Positions 37,076 through 49,919 of a DNA stretch of 64,000 nucleotides are shown in pieces. The stretch is taken from positions 1,047,501 to 1,111,500 of the forward strand of contig JBAIZL010000028.1 of NCBI GenBank assembly GCA_036971475.1. The letters are read 5' to 3'. The notes below the pieces were generated by a model. That model was given only the letters and a program-made list of their open reading frames with translations, did no database searches and was not told the origin of the DNA. The translations under genes and the position numbers were made by a program. The stretch's first letter is position 1. Each line of letters opens with the position of its first letter. This DNA is from Prosapia bicincta (Eukaryota; Arthropoda; Insecta; Hemiptera; Cercopidae).

Positions 37076-40041
37076 GCCTTAGTATGGCCATCCCCAGTAT
37101 AAGTCATATGTAGTTCATTTCTGTAATATATGGCCATCGCCAGTATAAGTCATATGTAGTTCATTTCTCTAATATATGGCTATCGCCAGTATAAGTCATA
37201 TGTAGTTCAATTCTCTAATATATGGCCATCGCCAGTATAAGTCATATGTAGTTCATTTCTCTAATATATGGCCATCGCCAGTATAAGTCATATGTAGTTC
37301 ATGTCTCTAATATATGGCCATCCCCAGTATAAGTCATATGTAGTTCATTTCTCTAATATATGGCCATCCCCAGTATAAGTCATATGTAGTTCATTTCTCT
37401 AATATATGGCCATCGCCAGTATATGTCATATGTAGTTCATTTCTCTAATATATGGCCATCCCCAGTATAAGTCATATGTAGTTCATTTCTCTAATATATG
37501 GCCATCGCCAGTATAAGTCATATGTAGTTCATGTCTCTAATATATGCCCATCGCCAGTATATGTCATATGTAGTTCATTTCTCTAATATATGGCCATCCC
37601 CAGTATAAGTCATATGTAGTTCATTTCTCTAATATATGGCCATCGCCAGTATAAGTCATATGTAGTTCATTTCTCTAATACATGGCCATCCCCAGTATAA
37701 GTCATATGTAGTTCATTTCTCTAATATATGGCCATCGCCAGTATAAGTCATATGTAGTTCATTTCTCTAATATATGGCCATCGCCAGTATAAGTCATATG
37801 TAGTTCATTTCTCTAATATATGCCCATCGGCAGTATAAGTCATATGTAGTTCATTTCTCTAATATATGGCCATCGCCAGTATAAGTCATATGTAGTTCAT
37901 TTCTCTAATACATGGCCATCCCCAGTATAAGTCATATGTAGTTCATTTCTCTAATATATGGCCATCGCCAGTATAAGTCATATGTAGTTCATTTCTCTAA
38001 TATATGCCCATTGGCAGTATAAGTCATATGTAGTTCATTTCTCTAATATATGGCCATCGCCAGTATAAGTCATATGTAGTTCATTTCTCTAATATATGGC
38101 CATCGCCAGTATAAGTCATATGTAGTTCATTTCTCTAATATATGGCCATCGCCAGTATAAGTCATATGTAGTTCATTTCTCTAATATATGCCCATCGGCA
38201 GTATAAGTCATATGTAGTTCATTTCTCTAATATATGGCCATCGCCAGTATAAGTCATATGTAGTTCATTTCTCTAATATATGGCCATCGCCAGTATAAGT
38301 CATATGTAGTTCATTTCTCTAATATATGCCCATCGGCAGTATAAGTCATATGTAGTTCATTTCTCTAATATATGGCCATCGCCAGTATAAGTCATATGTA
38401 GTTCATTTCTCTAATATATGCCCATCGGCAGTATAAGTCATATGTAGTTCATTTCTCTAATATATGGCCATCGCCAGTATAAGTCATATGTAGTTCATTT
38501 CTGTAATATATGGCCATCGCTAGTATAAGTCATATGTAGTTCATTTCTCTAATATATGGCCATCGCCAGTATAAGTCATATGTAGTTCATTTCTCTAATA
38601 TATGGCCATCGCCAGTATAAGTCATATGTAGTTCATTTCTCTAATATATGCCCATCGGCAGTATAAGTCATATGTAGTTCATTTCTCTAATATATGGCCA
38701 TCGCCAGTATAAGTCATATGTAGTTCATTTCTCTAATATATGCCCATCGGCAGTATAAGTCATATGTAGTTCATTTCTCTAATATATGCCCATCGGCAGT
38801 ATAAGTCATATGTAGTTCATTTCTCTAATATATGGCCATCGCCAGTATAAGTCATATGTAGTTCATTTCTCTAATATATGCCCATCGGCAGTATAAGTCA
38901 TATGTAGTTCATTTCTCTAATATATGGCCATCGCCAGTATAAGTCATATGTAGTTCATTTCTGTAATATATGGCCATCGCTAGTATAAGTCATATGTAGT
39001 TCATTTCTCTAATATATGGCCATCGCCAGTATAAGTCATATGTAGTTCATTTCTGTAATATATGCCCATCGGCAGTATAAGTCATATGTAGTTCATTTCT
39101 CTAATATATGGCCATCGCCAGTATAAGTCATATGTAGTTCATTTCTCTAATATATGGCCATCGCCAGTATAAGTCATATGTAGTTCATTTCTCTAATATA
39201 TGCCCATCGGCAGTATAAGTCATATGTAGTTCATTTCTCTAATATATGGCCATCGCCAGTATAAGTCATATGTAGTTCATTTCTCTAATATATGCCCATC
39301 GGCAGTATAAGTCATATGTAGTTCATTTCTCTAATATATGGCCATCGCCAGTATAAGTCATATGTAGTTCATTTCTGTAATATATGGCCATCGCTAGTAT
39401 AAGTCATATGTAGTTCATTTCTCTAATATATGCCCATCGGCAGTATAAGTCATATGTAGTTCATTTCTCTAATATATGCCCATCGGCAGTATAAGTCATA
39501 TGTAGTTCATTTCTCTAATATATGGCCATCGCCTGTATAAGTCATATGTAGTTCATTTCTCTAATATATGCCCATCGGCAGTATAAGTCATATGTAGTTC
39601 ATTTCTCTAATATATGGCCATCGCCAGTATAAGTCATATGTAGTTCATTTCTCTAATATATGCCCATCGGCAGTATAAGTCATATGTAGTTCATTTCTCT
39701 AATATATGGCCATCGCCAGTATAAGTCATATGTAGTTCATTTCTCTAATATATGCCCATCGGCAGTATAAGTCATATGTAGTTCATTTCTCTAATATATG
39801 GCCATCGCCAGTATAAGTCATATGCAGTTCATTTCTCTAATATATGGCCATCGCCAGTATAAGTCATATGTAGTTCATATCTCTAATATATACCCATCAC
39901 CAGTATAAGTCATATGTAGTTCATTTCTCTAATATATGGCCATCGCCAGTATAAGTCATATGTAGTTCATTTCTCTAATATATGGCCATCGCCAGTATAA
40001 GTCATATGTAGTTCATATCTCTAATATATGGCCATCGCCAG
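37076..40041. repeat. 46-bp minisatellite array, ~64 units, with hairpin covariants
   Basis: The unit contains TATGGCCATCGCCAGTATAA, then GTCATATGTAGTTCATTTCT and CTAATA (46 bp; starts at 37083, 37129 and so on). Two main unit types alternate irregularly: TGGC-CATC-GCCA and TGCC-CATC-GGCA, both of which form a 4-bp stem with loop CATC. A third type near the left end, TGGC-CATC-CCCA, breaks the stem, and one unit near 37540 has the single-change intermediate TGCC-CATC-GCCA. CATATG is a further palindrome in every unit. Confidence 0.97.
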
Positions 40042-41332
40042 TCGAAGTTAAGCACTTATTAAGTGCTCTCACATTACTGACATCTCGCCTTGTTAGGGAA
40101 ACTCCCTTGGAGACATTTGAATTTCTTTGAGATGATTTGAAAACAGTATAAAATTTCTTACATAAACATTTTAAAACAATTTTCTAGACGACGAAATATT
40201 AAACAAATTCTATGAAACTTCTATGAGGTGATTAACTCCCCAACCGCTGGAATAGAAGTTATATGTTATCTGAACACGGAAGTTCCTTTTACCTCCAGTT
40301 TTGCTTTATGCGTCTTGACTTCCGGTTACACCGTTACTAACGCACCTTCCTTACGCTTTGTATTTGCAAACACCACGATGATTGATCGACTAATACAGAT
40401 CCATGTGTTGCAATTCCACGAACCACTTTATAGCGGGATTAGTAACAGATTCCGAGTATTGTAATAGTTTTGTCATTAATTGTCAGCCGATGGTGACAGC
40501 GACAAATCAGCTGGTAATTGTGTACACACTCGGCAACAGATGTGCCTCGGCTTTGATTATTTTACTGATTAAATGCGTAACTAAAACGTCATTACTGACA
40601 GAATGTCAGGCGGAAAGTTTACTCTCAACACCTCTGGTTGTAGTAACGTATGCCAAGAAAGGCCAAATACGTTTACACGATATATGTCCTTCATGGAAAG
40701 GTTGCTGCACTGTTATAAGCGTATAATGTTGAAACTTGTATATATATTATAACTTAACTTTTGTTATAATTAAATTTATATTTAAATGTTATTTATTTAC
40801 CTTGCCTATTAATGTCACACCTTCAGGTTTATAAAGAAGTAACAATCTTATCAATTTTTAAACATCACTTGCATTTATTCTCTTCAATTAACTCTACACA
40901 TTGTTCCAAATTTATATTAATATTTTGCAGTGACAGGATTGATATCTTAACTAATATTACAATGATAAAAGGTGGACTTCTGAGGCTTTAGATTTCTAAT
41001 AACATAACAACAAAAAACAGTATTAAAATTTTATTCTTGCTCTCGGGTCGCTATTACGGGAACTTTCCTTTTAAATTAGAAATGGTGAAACTAGAATAAA
41101 TTTTATAAATTTTGACGAAATTAAAATTTGTTGTGAACTGAAAGCTAAATGTCTGTTGGCTACACTTATATTCAAATAATACTTATTGTTCTGAAGAGTC
41201 CCTGGAATCCTGGCCTTGGTTATTACCTTTTGCACTTACACATGACACACACAAAAAAATTACTTTATATTTCAAAAAAAACTTTTACGTCGCAATTTTT
41301 AAATTTTACTTATAAAAAACTCTTTACTTAAT
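40042..41332. other. Spacer, nothing recognised
   Basis: Two overlapping plus-strand ORFs (40228-40464 and 40403-40726) lie in slightly GC-richer sequence but show no recognisable family or splice context. Confidence 0.45.
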
Positions 41333-41663
41333 TTAATCAATTTCTCCCTTTACAACACTTCCACCTGGTTCCCACCAATCTGCCTGCCTTTCTCTGAGAC
41401 TCTCTTCAAACCTCCCTTTAACTCCCGATCCTTTAGTTTTTATTAAAAATCTAATCTTTCTCCCACTACCAATGTTCTTTGTAAGTTCCCACAGTTCTAC
41501 AATTATCTAAACCTAAAGGTACACGGTTATTTTCCCAGGCTATATCGGCCGCTGGATTTCCCGTCTTAACCACTTTGGACCCTTCTCTATTGTCTATGGT
41601 TACCGGACTCAACTTATAGCTTTCCTGGAAAGGGATAATGACATGGTATCTGCTTAGTCCGCA
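41333..41663 (-). pseudogene. Unidentified minus-strand coding remnant, two offset open frames
   Basis: On the minus strand one open frame covers 41663-41469 (65 codons, with segments YHVIIPFQESYKLSPVTID and GNPAADIAWENNRVPLGLD). A second, in another frame, covers 41506-41333 (57 codons, including WELTKNIGSGRKIRFLIK, VKGRFEESLRERQADWW and a C-terminal VVKGEID before TAA). The frames overlap by 38 bp, so a frameshift or a lost intron probably separates them. Amino-acid usage is balanced and charged, unlike the surrounding AT-rich chance ORFs, and neither frame has a start codon. I do not recognise the family; a decayed mobile-element or virus-derived protein, or an exon pair, are all possible. 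Confidence 0.4.
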
Positions 41664-41750
41664 CTAGAAAACTATTTGTGTCTTTCTTTGCTAAATCCTA
41701 TAGATATTTATTTTAGCAACTAACTGAATTTAATCTAAAGCCTCGTACTT

Positions 41751-41791
41751 TATGCATATATATATATGCATATATATATATGCATATATAA
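41751..41791. repeat. 14-bp repeat of ATGCAT in a TA tract, 3 copies
   Basis: ATGCAT occurs at 41752, 41766 and 41780, separated by TA dinucleotides, giving a regular 14-bp period. Confidence 0.85.
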
Positions 41792-42395
41792 TGAACTTAG
41801 TGTCTGTTTTTGAGGTGAAAACTGTTATGGCGTTGCCTACAAAATTTTAATTTGCATCAGATTAAAAGCGTCAGTATAAATTCCATCAAGTTACGCTATG
41901 ACTCACCTTAAAGTGAATTAAATGATGACGTGGTTTCATATAACAACTGTCGTTATGTTGAAACACAAAAGTTTTAACACGTAGGTTATGTTCCATTAGA
42001 CCTATCTATTGAACATTGTTAAGGAAAATGGTTATTATTTAATAGTTTTGATCAGTTAGTAAATATATTAATTTATTTAAATTTTGATAAATCTCAATAA
42101 AAATCATTCAACATGACGATAGTAATAATTATGTATTTTTATTCCAACATTCGAAACGAAAACAATCAAAAGAATACACAATTATTTTGAATTTTTAAAA
42201 AATTAAAAAATTTTGTTACTACACTTAATAAATATGACAATTCAATATGAGTGAAATATATAAAATATCTTGAAATTCAAAAATATTTATGAAAAATGAA
42301 AACACATATAATTAGTGTACCAAAAACAAATTAATTTGATTTAATGTAAATTCTTTGGATAGTTTTAATATTGTTGTATCATTATAAATATATTC

Positions 42396-42611
42396 AATGT
42401 GTTTAAGGTTAGTAACAGATCACGGGCAAATTATTGCGTTTACAAATACACTATACGTTTCGATTTCTTTCCGAAAATCCTTTTCAAGATCTAAAAGTTT
42501 ATTAGTCCTAATATAATATTAAACCATAATTTTAGGAGAGAAATCGAAACTTAAAGTATATTTGTATTAAAATTAATGGGTCTGTAATCTCTCAGTAACT
42601 TTAAACACATT
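42396..42611. mobile_element. Old degenerate inverted-repeat element
   Basis: The left arm 42396-42472 and the reverse complement of 42535-42611 align with moderate identity; both have TGTGTTTAA near the outside and CGATTTCTYTCC next to the 62-bp spacer. The left arm, with the adjoining spacer, is also homologous to the arms of the foldback element at 42971-44457 (shared ACAGATCA, CGTTTCGA, TTTCTTTCCGAAA, CCTTTTCAAGA). It is therefore an older member of the same family without a tandem array. No target-site duplication was recognised. Confidence 0.6.
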
Positions 42612-42667
42612 ACATGGTTATTAACACACATTAAATAAGTATAATTATATTTATATGTTGTTTTAGT

Positions 42668-42700
42668 CTTGATGAGGACCACGAATACTGTCGAAACGTC
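42668..42700 (+). other. Hammerhead-like / Penelope-type terminal motif
   Basis: CTTGATGAGGACC, a 10-nt loop, then GTCGAAACGTC. A GAC/GTC stem is possible just before GAAACGT, as in other copies of the motif in this window, and it is followed by an AATAAATC tail. C3 of the hammerhead core is replaced by T and stem II is out of register by one base, so it is at best a relic. Confidence 0.4.
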
Positions 42701-42970
42701 TACGTTCAATAAATCTTTTTATTATCGTCTCTCATTTCATAAGAGTAGTGTATAAATTAATCAAGACATTATAATCTTAAAACATTTTAAATTTCTCATT
42801 ATGCAAAATTAAATGTTTTTCTCAGTACAAAATATCTGTAGACGTTGCAATAAAATTGTTAACTTCTATTAGCACTCCCACGGCGGCCACAACTAAATGT
42901 CTTTTACCCATTCTCTTACTGTAGTTTGTTTTCTATAGTTCTTAGATTATTTTTTATAATTTTATTTTTT

Positions 42971-44457
42971 TATATAGGCTAATGACAGATCAGAGACAAT
43001 TTTGTTTATTTTAATCAACGTTTCGAATTTCATTCCGAAATTCCTTTTCAAGAGCTCAGTTGTAAGATAGAGTTTGTAGTAGTGACACTCACTGATGATG
43101 ACAAGAGCTCAGTTGTAAGATAGAGTTTGTAGTAGTGACACTCACTGATGATGACAAGAGCTCAGTTGTAAGATAGAGTTTGTAGTAGTGACACACACTG
43201 ATGATGACAAGAGCTCAGTTGTAAGATAGAGTTTGTAGTAGTGACACTCACTGATGATGACAAGAGCTCAGTTGTAAGATAGAGTTTGTAGTAGTGACAC
43301 TCACTGATGATGACAAGAGCTCAGTTGTAAGATAGAGTTTGTAGTAGTGACACTCACTGATGATGACAAGAGCTCAGTTGTAAGATAGAGTTTGTAGTAG
43401 TGACACTCACTGATGATGACAAGAGCTCAGTTGTAAGATAGAGTTTGTAGTAGTGACACTCACTGATGATGACAAGAGCTCAGTTGTAAGATAGAGTTTG
43501 TAGTAGTGACACTCACTGATGATGACAAGAGCTCAGTTGTAAGATAGAGTTTGTAGTAGTGACACTCACTGATGATGACAAGAGCTCAGTTGTAAGATAG
43601 AGTTTGTAGTAGTGACACTCACTGATGATGACAAGAGCTCAGTTGTAAGATAGAGTTTGTAGTAGTGACACTCACTGATGATGACAAGAGCTCAGTTGTA
43701 AGATAGAGTTTGTAGTAGTGACACTCACTGATGATGACAAGAGCTCAGTTGTAAGATAGAGTTTGTAGTAGTGACACTCACTGATGATGACAAGAGCTCA
43801 GTTGTAAGATAGAGTTTGTAGTAGTGACACTCACTGATGATGACAAGAGCTCAGTTGTAATATAGAGTTTGTAGTAGTGACACTCACTGATGATGACAAG
43901 AGCTCAGTTGTAAGATAGAGTTTGTAGTAGTGACACTCACTGATGATGACAAGAGCTCAGTTGTAAGATAGAGTTTGTAGTAGTGACACTCACTGATGAT
44001 GACAAGAGCTCAGTTGTAAGATAGAGTTTGTAGTAGTGACACTCACTGATGATGACAAGAGCTCAGTTGTAAAATAGAGTTTGTAGTAGTGACACTCACT
44101 GATGATGATGACTTTGGCATTGAAAAGCGTATGAGTAAATAAAAGATTAATTTGTGAGTTTTGTGTTTGTTTTTATTTGTTTTTAACATAACCTCACAAG
44201 CTAAGCTCAAAAAATAATTGTATAATTATGATTGTGATAGAAAAGATTTTGACTTGTAAATGGATATTTATTAAATGTTTTATAATTTGTTGATTTTTTT
44301 AATGTTTTGTATAATATTATGCATTTTATAAATAGTAAGTTATGTTATATATCGTTTAATTACAACTGAGCTCTTGAAAAGGAATTTCGGAAAGAAATTC
44401 GAAACGTTGAGTGTTTAAAAAAGCAAAATTGTCTGTGATCTGTCATTAGCCTACATA
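42971..44457. mobile_element. Foldback element with ~95-bp terminal inverted repeats around a 53-bp array
   Basis: The left arm 42971-43065 matches the reverse complement of 44360-44457 over about 95 bp with a modest number of mismatches and small indels: TAGGCTAATGACAGATCA, then ACAATTTTG, CAACGTTTCGAATTTC and CCTTTTCAAGAGCTCAGTTG. The arms end in a 7-bp hairpin GAATTTC/GAAATTC followed by GAAACGTTG. The interior holds twenty 53-bp units, then a copy of the CTGATGATGATGAC..GAAAAGCG motif (about 44099-44130) and about 230 bp of AT-rich DNA. No ORF is present, so the element is non-autonomous. Tandem arrays inside long inverted termini recall Drosophila foldback elements, while the hairpin-GAAACGT ends recall Penelope-like termini. 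Confidence 0.7.
43049..44108. repeat. 53-bp minisatellite array, 20 units
   Basis: The unit contains CAAGAGCTCAGTTGTAAGAT, then AGAGTTTGTAGTAGTGACAC and TCACTGATGATGA (53 bp). Starts at 43049, 43102 and finally 44056 give exactly 20 units. Only a handful of single-base differences (43193, 43861, 44073) separate the copies, so expansion is recent. The first unit begins inside the inner edge of the left inverted repeat (CAAGAGCTCAGTTGTAA is shared with the arm). Confidence 0.98.
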
Positions 44458-46641
44458 AAAAACTAATAGCTATTAACAGACATGAAATAAAAATATTAGT
44501 AATTTTTTTTAGTTTTGCATAGTTGTGTAGAAGCTTTGAGAAGCTTTTTAAATAGCTGTGAGATCCGCTGTGATCACAGTTAATACTTTCATAAGTTAAT
44601 AGAGAAGACCAACTCCTTGTTTATAGTTTATTCTTAAAGCTTGTTTCGAGTGAAAGGATCTCCTACAGTGGGTATTGCTATTAGTCTATAGCATATAAAC
44701 TATATTGTTTGGATGTTTTATTACCTACATTCACTGATGATGATGATTTCGTCTCAATATTTGTTTGTGAGTTTAATTGTTAATATTAATGTTAGAAAAT
44801 AAATGATATTAAATTTTAAATTTACTAGAGTAGATGATTCCGGGTGGCAGCAGATAGGCTCCTCTCTCCGTCCCGGTTGTGAGAAAGATTACTTCAGGGA
44901 AGCGACGCCATATTGTTTCCCTACTAACATAGCAAAGGAAACCTTATGTTTTTTCTTTAGTCCTTCTTATTCCCGTTATTATTTGGACTTTTTCTTACTT
45001 TAGAGTATAAAGGATGCTTTTTTAAATTCCTTCTAATAGCTCACACTCTAATGATATATATTTTGTACAAATTTTCAATCGTTCTTTAAAAACGTTATTA
45101 TTCAATCAATCAAGTTCAGATATGTATATTGTTTAAATTTAGCAGTGGAGGGTTTAACCTATTGTAGGTGTGAAGATTTCCTTATGTAGTGCCTTTATGT
45201 TAAACCTCTAGAGGACCTATAATCTTGAAGGATAACTATCACTTTTAGTTATTTAGAATTGTCTTACCTTTGTAATATATTTTTATGCAGAAACAAATAT
45301 TTCAAATACGAAGCATAGACCCTATAAATATAAGAAAAATTTTAGTCTAAACACTTCTAACGTACAGCACAGAGGAAGGATATAACAATGACCAAAACTA
45401 TTGTGCTATTTTTACGTAAACCTATTTATATACTTTAAACTTAGCGCCTTCTAGTGTTTTTATAGATATGTTATAGGCTATATCATTTGTCCTTACCGTA
45501 TGGTATTAGGTCTCAGCCCTCGCTACAGTCTAGAGTCTTTGTGTTTATGGGCATGTCGTTGTTTTTGTTTGTTAATTATTTAAACTAGTTTTTTAAAATA
45601 CTTAGAAGCTATAAATTAAAGTAATTCTTTTGAATGTTACGCTTGTATTTAAGCAGTGTTTGCTTCTTTACTGCACGTTGAAAAACATTACTCGACTTAT
45701 TTAATAATTTTCAGTATTTTTAGAAGAAGCAGAAATAAATTTAAAGCTTTTTTCATTACGAATTTTCTACGCTATGTAAATTCTCTCCCTCGTCTTGTAT
45801 TTACGTTTACAGAGTACGGTTCAACTTATTTTAAGAACAAAGAAAAGAAATCTTTGGAATAATTCCCGAGATTTCTATGGAACAAGACCCGCGCAGTGTT
45901 CTGTATGCGAGGCAAATCGGATGCAAAATTGAATCAGGCAAGGGAGGAACTCAGCAGTGCGGAAAAGACCCTCGCTTTGCGCTTTGCAGGGATGTTTGAT
46001 CACCCCCTCCGTGCCGTCTCACTCCCCTGGAACCCTCATACAACAAGCTGGACACAATGTGTGAGCAAATAATATATTGAGGGATAATTTAACTTTTAAC
46101 AGCAGATCGACACTATTCGCGGCATTCAATTGATATTACAACTTTTCTCTTCCATTTCCTAATTTTTAGCTAAATCCTGGTAGAAACTTTGAATAATCTG
46201 TCGAGCTGGATTCAGTAAGTAATTGTTAACTTTTACGATTGCCTTTATTATGATTAAGTATTATTACTTCTGGACTATTTAAACGTTTATTTAAAATGAA
46301 TAAAATTTATTTTTTAGCTAGATTTTATGGTAAATATTTGGTTAGGTTAGGGTAGAAATAACCTAACATAAATTAGTTATTATCCAAACAATCAACAATT
46401 TTTTTGTATTAAAACAATTTCTAAAACTGAAGGATATTTTTAGACAAAATTTGGAAGAAATGCAGTAAATTAATACTTATTTAGTTAAATTGGATTTACA
46501 CGTTTTTATTGAAGTGCCTTTTGGGTTATTAGCATCGAGTAAAATTACGTAAACTCTATTTAAGTAATCGATTTAGTAGAAACGGTTTTCAAAGTTTTTA
46601 GTAAAAAGTTAAGATAATTCCCCAGTTAAGTTGAATTTAGT
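44458..46641. other. AT-rich spacer
   Basis: Holds dispersed-repeat copy 4 and a partial CTGATGATGATGATTTCG motif near 44733. A GC-richer island at 45870-46050 contains an unrecognised 38-codon frame. Two adjacent TTAGG units occur near 46341. The ORFs at 44803-45003 and 45656-45862 are not recognised. Confidence 0.45.
45023..45118 (-). repeat. Dispersed ~95-bp repeat, copy 4
   Basis: On the minus strand: TTGATTGAATAATAACGTTT, then CGATTGAAAATTTGTACAAA, ATATATATCATTAGAGTGTG and AGCTATTAGAAGGAATTT. Collinear with the seed of the 45-bp array at 31156-31250, with one unit only. Confidence 0.72.
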
Positions 46642-49600
46642 GTTTCGCAACTTATTTCCATTACCCTTCCCTATCCTTACCATACAAGGCAAGAGATAGA
46701 GCGAAGGGCTGCTTTAGCTACGTAGACTCCTATACAATATGCTCTAGCACACAGTTTTGCAACTTATTTCCATTACCCTTCCCTATCCTTACCATACAAG
46801 GCAAGAGATAGAGCGAAGGGCTGCTTTAGCTACGTAGACTCCTATACAACATGCTCTAGCACACAGTTTTGCAACTTATTTCCATTACCCTTCCCTATCC
46901 TTACCATACAAGGCAAGAGATAGAGCGAAGGGCTGCTTTAGCTACGTAGACTCCTATACAACATGCTCTAGGACACAGTTTTGCAACTTATTTCCATTAC
47001 CCTTCCCTATCCTTACCATACAAGGCAAGAGATAGAGCGAAGGGCTGCTTTAGCTACGTACACTCCTATACAACATGCTCTAGCAGACAGTTTCGCAACT
47101 TATTTCCATTACCCTTCCCTATCCTTACCATACAAGGCAAGAGATAGAGCGAAGGGCTGCTTTAGCTACGTAGACTCCTATACAACATGCTCTAGCACAC
47201 AGTTTTGCAACTTATTTCCATTACCCTTCCCTATCCTTACCATACAAGGCAAGAGATAGAGCGAAGGGCTGCATTAGCTACGTAGACTCCTATACAACAT
47301 GCTCTAGCACACAGTTTCGCAACTTATTTCCATTACCCTTCCCTATCCTTACCATACAAGGCAAGAAATAGAGCGAAGGGCTGCCTTAGCTACGTAGACT
47401 CCTATACAACATGCTCTAGCAGACAGTTTTGCAACTTATTTCCATTACCCTTCCCTATCCTTACCATACAAGGCAAGAGATAGAACGAAGGGCTGCTTTA
47501 GCTACGTAGACTCCTATACAACATGCTCTAGCAGACAGTTTCGCAACTTATTTCCATTACCCTTCCCTATCCTTACCATACAAGGCAAGAGATAGAGCGA
47601 AGGGCTGCTTTAGCTACGTAGACTCCTATACAACATGCTCTAGCAGACAGTTTCGCAACTTATTTCCATTACCCTTCCCTATCCTTACCATACAAGGCAA
47701 GAGATAGAGCGAAGGGCTGCTTTAGCTACGTAGACTCCTATACAACATGCTCTAGCAGACAGTTTCGCAACTTATTTCCATTACCCTTCCCTATCCTTAC
47801 CATACAAGGCAAGAGATAGAGCGAAGGGCTGCTTTAGCTACGTAGACTCCTATACAACATGCTCTAGCAGACAGTTTCGCAACTTATTTCCATTACCCTT
47901 CCCTATCCTTACCATACAAGGCAAGAGATAGAGCGAAGGGCTGCTTTAGCTACGTAGACTCCTATACAACATCCTCTAGCAGACAGTTTCGCAACTTATT
48001 TCCATTACCCTTCCCTATCCTTACCATACAAGGCAAGAGATAGAGCGAAGGGCTGCCTTAGCTACGTAGACTCCTATACAACATGCTCTAGCAGACAGTT
48101 TTGCAACTTATTTCCATTACCCTTCCCTATCCTTACCATACAAGGCAAGAGATAGAGCGAAGGGCTGCTTTAGCTACGTAGACTCCTACACAACATGCTC
48201 TAGCAGACAGTTTCGCAACTTATTTCCATTACCCTTCCCTATCCTTACCATACAAGGCAAGAGATAGAGCGAAGGGCTGCCTTAGCTACGTAGACTCCTA
48301 TACAACATGCTCTAGCAGACAGTTTTGCAACTTATTTCCATTACCCTTCTCTATCCTTACCATACAAGGCAAGAGATAGAGCGAAGGGCTGCTTTAGCTA
48401 CGTAGACTCCTATACAACATGCTCTAGCAGACAGTTTTGCAACTTATTTCCATTACCCTTCCCTATCCTTACCATACAAGGCAAGAGATAGAGCGAAGGG
48501 CTGCTTTAGCTACGTAGACTCCTATACAACATCCTCTAGCACACAGTTTTGCAACTTATTTCCATTACCCTTCCCTATCCTTACCATACAAGGCAAGAGA
48601 TAGAGCGAAGGGCTGCTTTAGCTACGTAGACTCCTACACAACATGCTCTAGCAGACAGTTTCGCAACTTATTTCCATTACCCTTCCCTATCCTTACCATA
48701 CAAGGCAAGAGATAGAGCGAAGGGCTGCCTTAGCTACGTAGACTCCTATACAACATGCTCTAGCAGACAGTTTTGCAACTTATTTCCATTACCCTTCTCT
48801 ATCCTTACCATACAAGGCAAGAGATAGAGCGAAGGGCTGCTTTAGCTACGTAGACTCCTATACAACATGCTCTAGCAGACAGTTTTGCAACTTATTTCCA
48901 TTACCCTTCCCTATCCTTACCATACAAGGCAAGAGATAGAGCGAAGGGCTGCTTTAGCTACGTAGACTCCTATACAACATCCTCTAGCACACAGTTTTGC
49001 AACTTATTTCCATTACCCTTCCCTATCCTTACCATACAAGGCAAGAGATAGAGCGAAGGGCTGCTTTAGCTACGTAGACTCCTATACAACATGCTCTAGC
49101 ACACAGTTTTGCAACTTATTTCCATTACCCTTCCCTATCCTTACCACACAAGGCAAGATATAGAGCGAAGGGCTGCTTTAGCTACGTAGACTCCTATACT
49201 TCATGCTCTAGCAGACAGTTTTGCAACTTATTTCCATTACCCTTCCCTATCCTTACCATACAAGGCAAGAGATAGAGCGAAGGGCTGCTTTAGCTACGTA
49301 GACTCCTATACAACATGCTCTAGCACATAGTTTTGCAACTTATTTCCATTACCCTTCCCTATCCTTACCATACAAGGCAAGAGATAGAGCGAAGGGCTGC
49401 TTTAGCTACGTAGACTCCTATACAACATCCTCTAGCACACAGTTTTGCAACTTATTTCCATTACCCTTCCCTATCCTTACCATACTAGGCAAGAGATAGA
49501 GCGAAGGGCTGCTTTAGCTACGTAGACTCCTATACAACATCCTCTAGCACACAGTTTTGCAACTTATTTCCATTACCCTTCCCTATCCTTACCATACAAG

Positions 49601-49919
49601 GCAAGAGATAGAGCGAAGGGCTGCTTTAGCTACGTAGACTCCTATACAACATGCTCTAGCACACAGTTTTGCAACTTATTTCCATTACCCTTCCCTATCC
49701 TTACCATACAAGGCAAGAGATAGAGCGAAGGGCTGCTTTAGCTACGTAGACTCCTATACAACATGCTCTAGCACACAGTTTTGCAACTTATTTCCAATAC
49801 CCTTCCCTATCCTTCAAGGCAAGAGATAGAGCGAAGGGCTGCTTTAGCTACGTAGACTCCTATACAACATCCTCTAGCACACAGTTTTGCAACTTATTTC
49901 CATTACCCTTCCCTATCCT

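Noticed and set aside
37076..40041. CRISPR or structural RNA cluster
   Set aside because: No spacer diversity and no recognisable RNA family; only a 4-bp hairpin per unit, which is reported separately.
40228..40726. Overlapping ORFs of 78 and 107 codons
   Set aside because: No domain, no codon-bias signal visible by eye, different frames with overlap; probably chance in a slightly GC-richer patch.
43049..44108. CRISPR array
   Set aside because: Regular spacing superficially resembles one, but the whole 53-bp unit is repeated with no unique spacers, there are no cas genes, and the context is a eukaryotic mobile element.
46335..46360. Interstitial insect telomere repeat (TTAGG)n
   Set aside because: Only about two TTAGG units are adjacent, which is expected by chance in this base composition.
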